The notes under the pieces were generated by a model. It made no database searches and was not told the DNA's origin. It saw nothing but the letters and a program-made list of their open reading frames with translations. Shown here piece after piece: positions 35,544-47,884 of a stretch of DNA of 64,000 nt (positions within the stretch are counted from its first letter, which is position 1; each line of letters opens with the position of its first letter). The DNA comes from Beta vulgaris subsp. vulgaris (lineage: Eukaryota; Streptophyta; Magnoliopsida; Caryophyllales; Amaranthaceae): positions 33,293,508 through 33,357,507 of the forward strand of contig NC_079202.1 in the NCBI RefSeq assembly GCF_026745355.1. The letters run 5' to 3'. The position numbers and the translations under genes were made by a program.

Positions 35544-36322
35544 TTAACACCAACCACGACTCTTGAGAAAGTCCTTTGTTCTCTTCCTCATGCGAGTAAA
35601 GATAATGACAGCACAGGTAAGAACCCATGGAGGGATTCTCATACCCTTCAAGTTAAATTTTTCAGCCCACGCAGGAGTTTCAGTCACCACAACAGCTATT
35701 AAGATTGTCATGATGGCCACACCAACAATTATTCTCGTAACAGGTTTGATCGTTGAGTCCTACAAAGACAACATTAATGGATCATTTTTAGTGTTCATAA
35801 CATGTTAAATAAGTCCAAGAAAACTCGACAAGCATAAAACAAAAGCAGTAATCCAGAATCAAACAAACTAACAGATGCGCAAAACAGAACATAAAAGAAA
35901 AATGAAACCTTGGGTTGGCCGTCGATGTAAATAACGGAGCCATCTTTATAAGGAAGCATAGATCGACCATTCTTAGGATGAAAGCGAATAGGAACAGTGC
36001 GACCTCCATGATTAGGATTAAAAGCGTAAATAGACTTGAATCCATACTGTTCCAATATATCCTTCACTTCAAGTTGGTCTTGGTCCCAACCACCGAGCGC
36101 TGATTGCCGCACATCAATCGGACCTTTTCCTTCCCGATATACGTGGAGCTCTACCTCTGCTACCTTCGTTCGCACGGATCGCCGATTCTCAGCTGACTTT
36201 TCTGCTTCTGTTGTTGTTGTTGTTGTTGTTGTTGCTGTTGTTGTTGTTGAGTTCAGGAGAGGGGTGCTTTCATCTTCATCGATTTCTGAGTGGGGTTTTT
36301 TCAGTAATTGATTGTCTTCCAT
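35544..36322 (-). CDS. Conserved plant protein with two membrane segments, 209 aa
   Basis: Two exons on the minus strand, 36322-35909 and 35759-35544, joined by a 149-bp GT-AG intron in phase 0. The N-terminus (1-60) is acidic and Ser/Thr-rich with a run of threonines from a GTT microsatellite. The soluble middle has GPIDVRQSALGGWDQDQLEV and SMLPYKDGSVIYIDGQPK. The C-terminal 70 residues hold a hydrophobic helix (IIVGVAIMTILIAVVV), then PPWVLTCAVIIF, followed by the basic tail TRMRKRTKDFLKS. I recall similar proteins across land plants but cannot name a function. The ATG at 36322 was preferred over one 29 codons upstream because its context is better and the upstream peptide looks like leader. 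The gene is convergent with the LIP1-type gene. Confidence 0.85.
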
Positions 36323-36529
36323 TGCTGTTTTTTTTTGGGGGTTGTGTATGGGGTTTGGATTTGGGAAAGGAGAAACAACAGGGATTTGTTTGAAACGGAA
36401 AGGCAACAATGAATTGATGATATACTATTAATGTTTTTTTATTTTATTTTTTGATAAAGAGAGAAAAATTAGGTTAGTTTTTTAGATAGGATCAACTTAA
36501 AGCATCTTTTCAGGTGATAAAGAAGAATA

Positions 36530-37640
36530 TAGGATCGCGGAGTTCAAACCAGCGGTGAGGAGATCGAACTGAATGACCTTTGTGAGTCAGGAAATTCACC
36601 CCTTGATTAGTTTCACGGAAACAGTGGTGAATAGAGAATGAGACAGCGTCTTAAAGTCCTTCCCTGCATCCAAAATAATATTAGAAATTTCTCACGGAAT
36701 TTTCCAAGCATTCTTAAGAGAGTTAATTACTAGGTTATCAACCTCCACAATGAGATGAGAAATTCCTAACGAAAGAGCTACTTTAAGCCTTTCTCTCATG
36801 CCCCAAGCTTCAGCTACCGAGATAGAAGTATTATGGTGAAGACTACCTGCACCCATAATGGATATTGCCTTGATCATTACGGATAATAAAACCAAAAGAG
36901 GAATCTCCACTACTTCATTACTTTGGAGCCATCAAAGTTAAGTTTGTAAACATTTCTCAGAGGCTTATTCCACCAAACCTCCTTAGAGAGTTTCAAGGGC
37001 AAGCTTTTATTAGGAATAGAGAGACTGTCCTCCAAATTATTCGCATGATTCCAGTCTTTCAAGAATCGAACAATGGACATCACAACCTTGGGACCAAAGC
37101 CTCTTGAAAGATAATCCTGTTACGCACAAACCAAATATGCCGCCAAATACTGAAAATTTTACAATTTTTCTCTTGATTAAAATTACCCATCGTTCCAGCA
37201 ATATTCTCACTTAACTAATGACATATTGCTATTAAAATAAGACCTGGCAGGCTAAGGCCCATAATTAAAAATATTATGGGCAAAGGAGCAATCATAAAAT
37301 AATGATAGTCATCTTCCTTATGAAAATTGCAGAAATCACACTCTTAAGGAAGAAAAACATGGCTTCTTTCAAGGCAATTTTTTGTAGGAAACCCATACAT
37401 ACACACTTTTTCAGATAAAAATCTAATCTTAGGGGGGAAATTACTCTTTCAAATCCAGTCAAAGTTTACTTTCGGGGTACAATGAATACCATAACCTTGT
37501 AGTAACTTAGCCTCTGATTGAACTGAGTACTCACCATGGAAAGTTAAACTACACACCAAATTGTATTCCATAGCAGAAGAAGGAATGAATAGACTTTGAA
37601 TGTTTTATGAGCATATTATGCAAAACGAAGTTCTCCAACT
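36530..37640 (-). pseudogene. LINE fragment: zf-RVT and RNase H domains
   Basis: On the minus strand the order is a reverse-transcriptase zinc-binding (zf-RVT) segment (about 37570-37280: FPPKIRFLSEKVC, CDFCNFHKEDDYHYF) and then an RNase H-like domain (about 36960-36560: SVAEAWGMRERLKVALSLGI, SHLIVEVDNLVINSLK). This is the C-terminal half of the pol protein of plant L1-type non-LTR elements. Stops and frameshifts occur throughout and no RT core, poly-A tail or target duplication is seen, so it is an old 5'-truncated copy. Sequences like this are often mis-annotated as 'ribonuclease H protein' genes. Confidence 0.8.
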
Positions 37641-37789
37641 TGGAAACCATAGTTAATGAAGCGTAGAATTATATTTATATGAAGCGTAGAAATGTATTTA
37701 TATGAGAACAATTTTAATTATTGAATGTAATTGATTATTCATATTTTGACAGTATTAATATTAATTAAATTTTGTACGTTTAATCAAAG

Positions 37790-39831
37790 ATGAGTGGGCG
37801 AGACAAAGGCAAAGCAAAGTCTTTGCCTACAGATTCGGGTCATCGTCATCCTCACGATAGAGGAGTGACAATCTCATTGAGGAAGGCTAGAGAGTTGCTT
37901 TTCAGGAGCACTCAGTCTTCATCAGGTGCGGAAACGGAGGAAGTACCAGAGATTCCTCCTTTATCCGTTGCATTGCCTACTCCTATTATGGACATTGAGG
38001 CATGGAGACCTCACTCACCTTGGAGAGGCAACCCGATGGCGGCGAACGATCAGGAGGCCGGTACTTATTACGATAGTCAGCCGGAGCATCCATCAACGGA
38101 CGCAGAGGAAGGTCGTCCGTCTCGGGGATGCAAACCACGTACCTCTCGTGGTCGTTTTGCACGTTCTTCAGATGGAGCATCGTGCAATGCTGAGGGATCC
38201 GGGAGTAGTAGGTTGGGCAAGAGGAAGGGGACGGAGGAGGACACTTCATGGCTAGTACGTGACGCTAGGCCAGGTGGGCCGTTGGACGGTAGTGTCATAC
38301 CTAGTTTTGGAGGCCACATAGCGACACACGTGGGCTGGGGAGGATGAGAGGACTATGTTGAAGTGTCATAACCGGGAGAAGACGTGCAGTAAGCTTCAGG
38401 CGTGGTACGCTAGCATGACACCCCAGGTTCAGGGGATGATAGATGCTACTAGATTGAGTCACTTGCCTGAGATCATGTTTGATCATTTGGATCAGCCGTT
38501 GATCTGTGCGTTTGTCGAGAGGTGGCAGCCCGATACAAACTCTTTCCACCTCCCTTTTGGAGAGATGAGTATCTTGCTACACGATGTCAGTTCTATCCTC
38601 CATATCCCATCAGATGGATGGATTACAGGTTACTTTGGTTCATGGGATGACGTGAAGAGTTCACGTGCAGAGCTATTTGGAATGGAGAGAAGCGCCTTTT
38701 TGAAGGCGCATTGGTCCCGTGGTGGTGTATTCATTGATTCTTTGATAGAGAGATGTTCTGCTCCGGATCGGAGTCCGACCCACTAGTTTCGAGGTTATTG
38801 ACCCTCCTTGGTGCCACTCTATTCGTTGATAAGAGTGGTAACCGAGTTCGTCCTTTGCCACTGTCGTTTTTGTCTTGTAGCCCACAGGATGTGAGGCGGT
38901 ATTCTTGGGGTGCGGCTACACTAGCCTATTTATACAGGCAGCTTGGCATAGCTAGTCGTGCTGATTCAGCCCAGATTTGTGGTTGCCTCACGCTATTGCA
39001 GGCATGGATTTACGAGTATTTTCCCATGTTTCGGCCTAACCGCACTAGGAGGATGGTTCCTAGAGGATCTGCTTCGGCACTTTGTTGGGAGGTTCGGCAT
39101 GAGAACAGGGGGATTGACCGTCTACTGAGTATTCGACAGGCATTGGATCAGACGAACGCCATGCAGCCTGATTGGTTACCTTATGGTATATGTCCGGTAT
39201 CTGCTTATCCTCGTAGCACGTACTACGGGTGGCTGCGATACTTGGATATCGTTGAGCCGTATATGCCAGACCGTACTTTACGTCAGCTTGGATACATTCA
39301 GGAGGTTCCCCATCATATTTTGGAGCCGGAGTCTTGCTATAGGCCTTCTGCTAGGGATAGGTACAGGGTAGACTTCTCATTTATAGCACAGCGACAGACA
39401 TGGGATTTATTTCCACGTGCTTCACATCTTATGTTGGGTGGTCTGCATAAGGCCCCACTTTCTTCGATGGCGACAGATGCTTACTTGCAGTGGTATGATG
39501 CGTACTCCCATCGTTACATCATTAACCCGACTAAGTTGCCAGATGGTGGAGTCGGATCATATTATGTTGAGGGTTTGGTTCCAGATCAGGTATATTATAA
39601 TGTATTACTTATTAAAATTAAGTGTTGATAAAATTATATTTCAATACTAACTTTATTGTTATATACTACTATATGCAGGTATTAGCTTCGATGTTCGGTA
39701 TGATGGACCCGTTTCTTGAACGGGACACCAGTGATCTGCCCGATGATTTTCGAGCATTATTTGAGGGACTGTTTGGGTGGTATGAGGCATGGAACCTTAC
39801 CCGTGGTGTGGATCGACGTCGGAGAATGTAG
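37790..39831 (+). pseudogene. Plant mobile domain (MAIN-like) gene carried by a MULE
   Basis: The product resembles the plant mobile domain (PMD) of MAINTENANCE OF MERISTEMS-like proteins, a family found both as host genes and inside transposons. Segments: a Ser/Arg-rich N-terminus with basic MSGRDKGKAK (37790-38336), then PMD blocks CAFVERWQPDTNSFHLPFGE (38508-38567), WGAATLAYLYRQL (38910-38950), and WDLFPRASHLML (39399-39434). A GT-AG intron (39590-39678, 89 bp) precedes the last exon, which ends DRRRRM. Near 38330 a one-base deletion shifts the frame, and a TAG at about 38784 with a further shift breaks it again, so this copy is not functional. It is convergent with the MULE transposase gene on its right. 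Confidence 0.85.
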
Positions 39832-40241
39832 TCATATTTTGTGTTTTATTTGAACTTATTTTCGATGTAATGAGATTTGTATTTGAGTATTTATTTTTTT
39901 TTTCGGCTATAGTGTAACGATTTTATATGAGTATTTATTGTTTTTCAGCTATTTGAGCATTTAGCCGAGCTTATTGAAAACATATTTGAGTATTTTTTGT
40001 TCTTTTGTTCGTATACGTGAAAACTATTTATTGAAAACATATCATTCCTTCAACACTATTTATTAATGTAATCACTAACATACGTGAAAACTATCCTTTC
40101 ATTTAATAGTAGGTATGTACAATGTTAATTACAATAATATGAACTTACAGCTAACTCTAATATTCATTACAATAACAATTACATTACAACTAACACTAAT
40201 ATTCATTACAACTACAGTTTGATAGCGACTTTATATCGACT
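39832..40241. other. AT-rich spacer between the two convergent MULE genes
   Basis: Non-coding AT-rich sequence, probably the 3' untranslated regions of both genes. It contains repeated words TTCATTACAA and TATTTGAGTATT. Confidence 0.5.
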
Positions 40242-42907
40242 TTAATTGCTACAATGAACATTCCATAAATTAATCCGGCTAGCATAATAAGTCTCCCATC
40301 CAACTACAGTTTGATCTCTCAAACCAAACCATTGTACCGCAATTGGAGGAATCGAGAAATTAGGAGCCATGAATAAGCGGATGTAGTGTTGACTACGTGC
40401 TCCAAGGTGTACTATAACAAACTCATAACATGGTCGTGTGACCATGACTGGTGCAGTCAATGGTAGAATAGTGCAGCAACCCCACAAACTACCTGATTCC
40501 CCCACTGTAAAGTACATCACAGCGCAATTGTACAATGTAGCAACAGCATACAAATCAGCAATAGACTCCATCCAATGTGCACGACGAGCAGGACCTTGGG
40601 TGTGCATGATACGGATTCTCGCTAAATCGACGTACTATCGTCCTCCATAAATAAACTCATAAACTTGTCTCATAGAAATCTCGTTGTAAAGGTGTTGACG
40701 AGCGTGTGGCCAACGATCTTCTCCACCATTGAAAGCATCAACAACACACCTGAATCCGCAGTTCCCATCACCTAAGACGTCATTCCACCCAACTATAAAA
40801 GGGATGATGATATCGGGTACGTTATCTGTGTAAGGAAATGGATCTGCTCTTCTTTCAAATCTCTCCCGTTCAAATGTTCTTGTCGCATTTGAATCTGTTA
40901 CATAAATAAGAGTTACGGTTATTTTTGTATATCAAATTGATAAATAACATAACAAATAAGTTTATATATGTGTACCTCCATCTCCACTAGTACGAGTCGT
41001 TGTATTTTCTGCACTTGAATATGTTATATAAATACGAGTTAGACAATTCACACAGCAAATATGATTTATTAACATCATATTAAATAAGCCATTGAAGAAG
41101 TTAATTGCAGTAAATAGGTGTACCTCCATCTCTAGTAGATCGAGTCATCGTAGTTGTACGAGTACGACTACGAGACCTTGATCTATCCCGGAACTCGCGC
41201 TGCGCATGTTCGAAACCACTCGGGTCACGTCTAGTAGATGTTGAACCAGGAGGCCTACCTCTCGTAGAAGTAACTACATGAGGCTCTTGAACTCCCTCAT
41301 CCTCTGGGTGTAACTGCCGACGAATAAGGTCTGCTATACCCCTCCTAATCGCAGGATCACACTCAGAAAGTTCATCAAGTAATCCCTGAAGGTATTCAAC
41401 ATCCTGATCACATTGACTAACGTAATCCGATGCATTTTACACCATCTCCGATCACCAAACTCTTGAAGAAAAGATGAATATCATCAAGATACAATCTCCC
41501 GTTTTCGTTAATAGCAAGTTGTATGGCATATGCACATGGGATACCAAAAGAAGACACAAGCACACAACCACAATAATCAAACACTTCATGTCCCATGTTT
41601 AGGCGTTTAGTGTTTTCCATTTTCAGCATATTGAGACAGTAATGTGAGACATGACCAACCAAATGACGAAAAAGATCTATCATATGTTGTCTTCCAATTC
41701 TGCACCTAGATTTCTCTAAGTTATCCCTGATCTTGATCATTTGGCTATCTATGAACAAATTAACACGTGTGAAGAGCGTATCCAAGGCACAAGTGGAAGT
41801 TTGCAGCCACGCTTTCAGAGCTGCATGTGCACTCTCCACTCTACATGTGGTTGTGTTCCCAAAATGAAGCACGTTGTTGGTCCATGCTTTGGCAAACTTG
41901 GTCTTATGTGGATTCAACCACGTTGTCTCAACATAATTAATAACGGAGGGCTTCCATGCCCAAGCAGACTTCAAATTTCCCAATGCAACCTCATAATTAT
42001 GTTCTGTGTTTGCATTTACTACATTCCACCAATGACCAACACGAAATCGCTCTCCAAATGCCGCCCCCCCCCCACATAATCTACTAACTCTTGCCTCCAC
42101 ATCTTTGTTAATATGCCATGTACGAAGAAGATGAGTAGAAGCTGGAAAAACTTCCCTAATAGGTCTAATCAAACCCAATTCACGATCTGTAAATATGACA
42201 CTCGGGCTCACATCATCGCCAAGTAGATTACGCAGACACTGCAACACCCACTGGTAACTGTCTGCAGTCTCATCCTTCACTATGGCATAGGCGATGAGGA
42301 AGTTCATATTTGTCGGTGCCACCCCTACCAGCTCAATGCAAGGCATACCGTAGCGATTCGTTTTATATGTTGAATCGAGGCCAACTACCCATGGATAGGT
42401 ACGAAATGCGTTCGTACCACCAGGATGAGACAGGAATGCATGAGTGATCACTCCATCATCATCCCGTAATGACCAATACACATAGTTTTTCGAACGAGCA
42501 AGGTGTAGAAAATTTTCAGTTGAAGTCCGTTTTTTCACGCCCTTCCATCTTGTAAAAATACCTCTCGTTGTATATATGCTTTATCATTTGGTGAAGATGG
42601 GGGAATGCCTCATTTACAGCAGTTGAATGTTTCTGGGTGCGGTCTCGGCATCAGTCATCTGTCGAACCATCCGCATAGCATCATCATTGAGCCCACTAGT
42701 CCGTCTGTGACCCTCCGCATATACTATGAATGCGTGATTGTGAAAACCATAAAAACTTTTCGGAATAGACACATGCCATTGGTCCCCCAAAACCAACCTA
42801 ATCATAAATTTACATCCACAAAACTTTGTCGATGTATTAGGTTGCACCATAATTCTCGGATCTACCTTATCCCCCGAGTATCTCGCCCCCTAAAACATTT
42901 CAAATAG
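40242..42907 (-). pseudogene. MULE transposase fused to an OTU cysteine-protease domain
   Basis: Read right to left: a FAR1-like zinc segment (42850-42614; CGCKFMIRLVLGD then FYGFHNHAF), then the MULE DDE core (42538-41417, 373 codons) with candidate catalytic D55 (VVGLDSTYKT), D118 (VIFTDRELG) and E235 (CRVESAHAALK). A SWIM-like motif CGCVLVSSFGIPCAYA follows, with Tyr at position 336 where His is usual. A basic Ser/Arg linker (about 41400-41130) and spliced segments lead to an OTU domain (40840-40242) with the active-site motif GDGNCGFR and a candidate catalytic His in SQHYIRL. A frameshift after the SWIM region, a TAG in the OTU part (near 40639) and a break before the DDE core show that the gene is dead. 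The transposase acts on element ends; the OTU part would be a ubiquitin-type isopeptidase. Confidence 0.88.
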
Positions 42908-43210
42908 CAACGCAGTGGACCTGTCGGATTCTGCTTATACGAGTCAATAACCAATTCAAACCCTATGGAAATTGCAATTTCATAAGATGGTTACACGCAT
43001 CATTAACCGTTGGGAATCCATCACTTATCTGAAATCTACCGTGATAATTAACCCCGTCTCCATCATTGCTTGAATATGGAACCTATTAAATACCATAGAA
43101 GTAATAGAAACTATTTCATAAATTATATATCTAAATTACATAGTTAAATTACATATCTAAATACAAGTGAAAAATTACAAAAAGTAAATAAGTCCAATAT
43201 ATTTGCACAG
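42908..43210. other. AT-rich upstream region of the MULE transposase gene
   Basis: No gene visible. By position it contains the N-terminal remainder and promoter of the minus-strand transposase gene; the 33-bp repeat array starts right after it. Confidence 0.4.
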
Positions 43211-43430
43211 GAGAAGTGGTGATTAGGCGCCTGAACCAGAGGTGAGGCGTCCAATAAAGGCGCCTGCACCACTGGTGAGGCGTCTAATCAAGGCGCCTGC
43301 ACCTTTGGTCAAACGTCTAGAATAGGCATCTGACCAATGGCGCAGGCGCCTTGATTAGACGCCTCACCAATGGTGCAGGCGCCTTTATTGGACGCCTCAC
43401 CAATAGTGCAGGCGCCTTTATTGGAAGCCT
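43211..43430. repeat. 33-bp palindromic tandem array A, left part
   Basis: Six full 33-bp units (43231-43428) plus the first 2 bases of a seventh. A unit has the form CTGCACCACTGGTGAGGCGT followed by CTAATCAAGGCGC, with a GGCGCC palindrome at each junction and a CCANTGG core, so each unit can pair with itself and its neighbours. The array is interrupted by the Athila element and resumes at 55930. It lies upstream of the MULE transposase gene, as subterminal repeats would. Confidence 0.9.
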
Positions 43431-44862
43431 TGACAGGCTAAAGTCGTATCACCTTATCAAAAGTAATCCTAAGTCCTCTAACAAATAGTAGTCAGGGAAG
43501 TAGGGTCGAATCCACAGAGAAACAGTGTTCTTTTCCTAATTGTCAGTCAAATCTAGAGTATAGGAACGAGTGTTTGTGTGTAATTATACTAAACTAAACG
43601 ATAACTAATTCAAGAATTATCAATAATAAAAAGTCTAGGGCATAGGTTCACCAATGATCAATATTTCGGGATGAAACACTAAAATCGACAATTAATAATG
43701 CAGTTAAACAGATTGATTCGCTCTCTCGAGTCTAAATCAAGCATAGAACGATATTAACAGGCTCTCGCAATTTATTAACACCAATTCTACCTATTGAAAC
43801 TAGCCTTAATATCAAGTTTATACCTCTCGGCGCATAACCTAATATTGCAACACTATAACAATCAAATCTGGCCAAATTGGATTGAATAGAATAAAAACAT
43901 TCAATAGGAATCAACATGCATCAATAAAAATCAATACTTTAACTAAACATCCCTTCCTAATTGATCATGGATCCCCCTAAACCCTAGAAATAGACTACTC
44001 AATCATAATTGGAGAAAACATATTCATAATTAAATAAGCAAACATGAATTGATAATAAAGGATTGAATAGAAATAAGCAAAGAAGAGAAATAATACCAAT
44101 TGTAGAACCAATCTTGCAAAAATCAAAGCTTGTATTGAAAATTCAATGTAAATGGAGAAAAAGCAAAACTAAGGTTCTTCAATAATTGAGAGAAAAAAGT
44201 TCTAATCTTTTATGAATTAATGACGGAAAAAACAAAATAGAAAATAAGATAGGAAATAATAATATTCCCTTGAGTCTTTATACCTTTCTATTTCCTAAAA
44301 CAACTAGAAAAATAGAGTCTAATTCGTCAAAAGATAAAGCCTTATTCGACTAGGAAACCCGGAATAATCCGCGGCCGCGGATTTTCGGGCTGCAAAAACA
44401 GCGTCAACTTGCAAAGACCATATCTCCCAAACTAGAAGTCGTATCGGGGCGTGTAATATACCGTTGGAAAGCTCTTCAAGTCTAGTTTCCAACCCCACTG
44501 GAATCACTGAATTCCGATTCTGGATAATAAGTTATGATCAAAAGAGTGCACATGACTAATTTCCATACTTCTTTTAATACGTTTCCGCTATGTTTGAGTT
44601 GCAATCCGACTTGAAGATGCCCTTTGGACTTCTCATTTGACTTAGCTCCTTCCTAGATGCTTCTCATGCTTAAGCTTATCCAATAATACTCCAATTGTGT
44701 TCTCAATACCTGAAAACTATCAAAAACACCGAAAACACACACTAAAGTAATATCTTCTTAACTTAAGTAACTTTATGCAATTATGGACTAAGAATGCAAC
44801 TAAATGATCCTAAAATGCAACCTAAATGCATCATGAAATGCCTATATTAATATGACTCATCA
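43431..44862 (-). repeat. Athila 3' LTR (left copy)
   Basis: On the minus strand it starts TGATGAGTCATATTAATATA at 44862 and ends TTTAGCCTGTCA at 43431, with TG...CA termini. It is 1432 bp, against 1424 bp for the other copy. Confidence 0.95.
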
Positions 44863-44880
44863 AAATCCCCCAAGCTAAAC
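44863..44880 (-). other. Athila polypurine tract
   Basis: On the minus strand AGCTTGGGGGATTT lies directly before the LTR start at 44862, the expected position and composition of the plus-strand primer for reverse transcription. Confidence 0.8.
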
Positions 44881-46460
44881 TGTTGCTTGTCCTCAAGCAA
44901 TTAAACAATAGACACGGGAAGAAAATGATAACCTACAATATGGGACTAAAACAGGGTCAAGCACACAATCCAAAACACGAGAGATATCAATCCTACATGA
45001 ACCAAGCATCGAGTATCAATGAAACAAAGCCGCATAGCACGTCATGTGACCAATCAACTCAACAATCTTACCACAGACCCTTTCCCCCAAGCTGGACTTA
45101 ACAACACTTGACAGACCTCACTATAGGTATGTGAATAATACTCTCTTGTGTTTAGGGCGAAAATCAATGACACTCAATGATCTCAACCTATATATATCAA
45201 CTCAGAAGAAGCAATACTCTTTAACTTTGACCTTTTGACTCACTTTCAACACGAAAAATGTAACACACAAAGATCAAGAGGACTTTCAAGGGTTGTAATG
45301 AGGCTAGGGTTAAGGGTATGGATCATATTTTGGGAAATGTGTGTGGAAAAGCCAAGAAGGGGAGCAAATATCAATGTAAACGGCCTAACAAGGCATTCAT
45401 CACAACTTCATATAACACATCATTACCACAATATCACCACAATATCTTTCATGCATAGTAACCCATATATAACCTTTTCACTTTTCTTTCAAAATAGTTC
45501 ACTTTCTTTGTTCTTTCATTTCTTTTTCTTCACTCTTTTTCATATTGCCAAAATCTCTTTGCACCACATTCAAATTCGATGATAAAGCTCATTAATAACA
45601 CTTTCCTTCAACATAACCATGCATTAACTACATCCATGTAATACAGTATGACCAAAACTAACACTTGCTCCCCCAAGCTAGGCTTGGGACAATAATCAAA
45701 TGAGGTTAAGGGTTGTAATATGGGTGTAAGTAGCAAGCAAGGGTCAAGAAAGCTCAGCGGGGCTAGAGACGGGAAATATGTAAACAAATAGAACTCTGGA
45801 GCTAAAATCATGAAATGAACGCCTCAATCATATCAAATAGTGTACACAATCAAGTATCAAGGACGTACCAGGTCAAAATCAAGATCAATACATCAACTGA
45901 GGAACTAATCACTCATGAAAGAACATAACGACACAGATTCGTCAGTTTATTAGGCACAGAAGCTCACATGGGTCAATTTTGTCTGCACAGTAAAGTTAAA
46001 GCCAGCCAGAGAGACAAACAGTCTTACCACAGCCAATCAATCGTATCACAATTATGCTATGAAGAATCATGCAACCACTGTACAACAAAGCTGTAGAGCT
46101 GTAGTAGAGTATCCACAAAGTTCTCGAAGGTGTGCCAACAATAGTCCCATAGATGAAAACTAGAATGAAATGAGCTAGCTAAAATGCAACTATGATGCAA
46201 CTAAGAAAGCAGTACATTTTTTTGGTTACACGTAAAATCCTATTCCTAATGAACAGGCAAAAGCGTGTAACAACTACAAAGCAATAAAAACTACACTAGA
46301 AATTAGTAAAGGATAGAATATCCCTCCCCCAAGCTAAATACAGCACAGTGTCTCACTGTGTAAAAAAAAAATAAGGAAAGGGAAAAAGAAAAGCTCACGC
46401 AACGGGAGCTTCGTCCATGAGGATGGCTCAGGAGAGTGTCGACGCCAGAAGCGATGGGGC
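44881..46460 (-). other. Athila 3' non-coding internal region
   Basis: No domain recognised. The region contains repeats of CCCCCAAGCTA/CCCAAGCTGG words at 44869, 45088, 45671 and 46326, a pattern of polypurine-like tracts (minus strand) common in the long 3' part of Athila elements. Confidence 0.55.
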
Positions 46461-46468
46461 AGAAGCAT

Positions 46469-47884
46469 CTAGCGGCCGACGTAGATCACGGACCTCGGCA
46501 CGAAGGTCCTCCATATGACGCTCCACAGTCTCGAGACGAGATAGATCGTCGTCTGAAAGGAGCAAAAGAACTCATGAAGCGACTGAAACGGGCTTCCATG
46601 CTCCAGGAGACATAGTAGTGCTGGACGAGGGGTCCTCAGAGACTGGAGGTGAGGGGCTTCAAGTGTGGGAGAGATGAAGATGCTGGGCTGATAATGCAAC
46701 ACACTGCAGGCACGGGAATGTCCCCTGAACCTTGCCGCCTACCTCTATAGTTTCAGAGATAGCACGGGGATTCCACAGCCAAACACTAGAATCCTGAGGA
46801 TGATCATTTGGTAGAATATCGTAGATGATGCGCTTTTCTGTGGAATGACAAGGCTTAACAAACCATAGTACCTGTTCTTAGCTTGGTGGACGAGCCATCC
46901 ATATCGATCCATAGCAGTGGTGTTAAGGAGGTTGGTGGAGGAAGAAGTCATTTTAGAGGCTAAATCGATGCCTCTATCCAGAGCAAACACAGAAACAAAT
47001 CCACCCATAGAGATATCACCTTTCTTTACATCCCGCTCCCAAAGAAATCCACCATAAGAAACTTGGCAAAGTTCAGTTTACCGTGCACAGTCGTGGGAGA
47101 CATAGAAAGAAACACAGAAGTTTCAAATCTTGGAGAGTGACTTGCCCTGATTCCGCTTTGGGACGGAAAAGTTGAAGTATAAAGCGGTGAAGCAGGCGGA
47201 GAGCAGGACAACCAATAGATGAGGACTTGCTAGAACCCGATGCCCAATCAGAACGCCCTGTAATCTGCTTCCAAAAGGAGGTGGGATCAAATTTGTCACA
47301 ACTGGAGCCATCTTGTAATTGCATGAAGGTAGATGGACCAACATCCCCCCCTGTAGGCCAACCAAACATAATGTTTATCTCATCCCAAGACATGATATGC
47401 TCTGTACCCTCAAGGGTGAATACGACATCACCTTGCGATGTTCCCACTGCAAGGGAATCCAGAAATTCAACTACGAGCTCAGGATAAATCCGCTCGTTCA
47501 ATCGGAATACTCGGCCCCAATGATGTGTCCGCTCAATGTACTCAAAAGCCCAATCAAAGCCGATCTTAGTCACGGCATTCAGAGAGAGATAGAGGGTTGG
47601 GGCGATGGTGCGCTTTTGGAGTGTAGCAAGGCGCGTTTGGGAAGTGGAGGGTGAGGGTGGGGGTGAAGGTGGAGGGGGTGAATGGAGGTGGTGGCTTTAG
47701 ATGTGGTGGATTTATTTGCTTTGGATTTTGAAGTTGTGGAAGTCTTTGAAGGTGGTTTGGAGGGGGTTTTCTTGTGTATTTTGCGAGAGTGCTCATTGGG
47801 ATTGTAGATGGGTTTAGGCTTAGACAAAGCTCGCGTGGAGGATCTCATGACGCTTTTGAGCACACAACCAAGAACAATCACCAC
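46469..47884 (-). pseudogene. Athila third gene (ATHILA ORF1 / env-position protein), broken
   Basis: On the minus strand a Lys/Ser/Pro-rich basic N-terminus starting near 47850 (MRSSTRALSKPKPIYNP) is followed, after a one-base frame change near 47580, by a conserved block (47573-47073). That block includes FRLNERIYPELVVEFLDSL, EHIMSWDEINIMFGWP and FDPTSFWKQITG, which I recognise as the ATHILA ORF1-type domain. More fragments follow to about 46469. This gene lies 3' of integrase, where envelope-like genes sit in some Gypsy lineages, but its function is unknown. Frameshifts break it. Confidence 0.75.

Noticed and set aside
36036..36393. Plus-strand frames with Val/Leu runs
   Set aside because: Antisense to the coding exon of the 209-aa gene; produced by its GTT/AAC repeat.
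36323..36409. Upstream ATG extending the 209-aa protein by 29 residues
   Set aside because: The extension is Pro/Asn/Phe-rich leader-like sequence; the downstream ATG has the better context.
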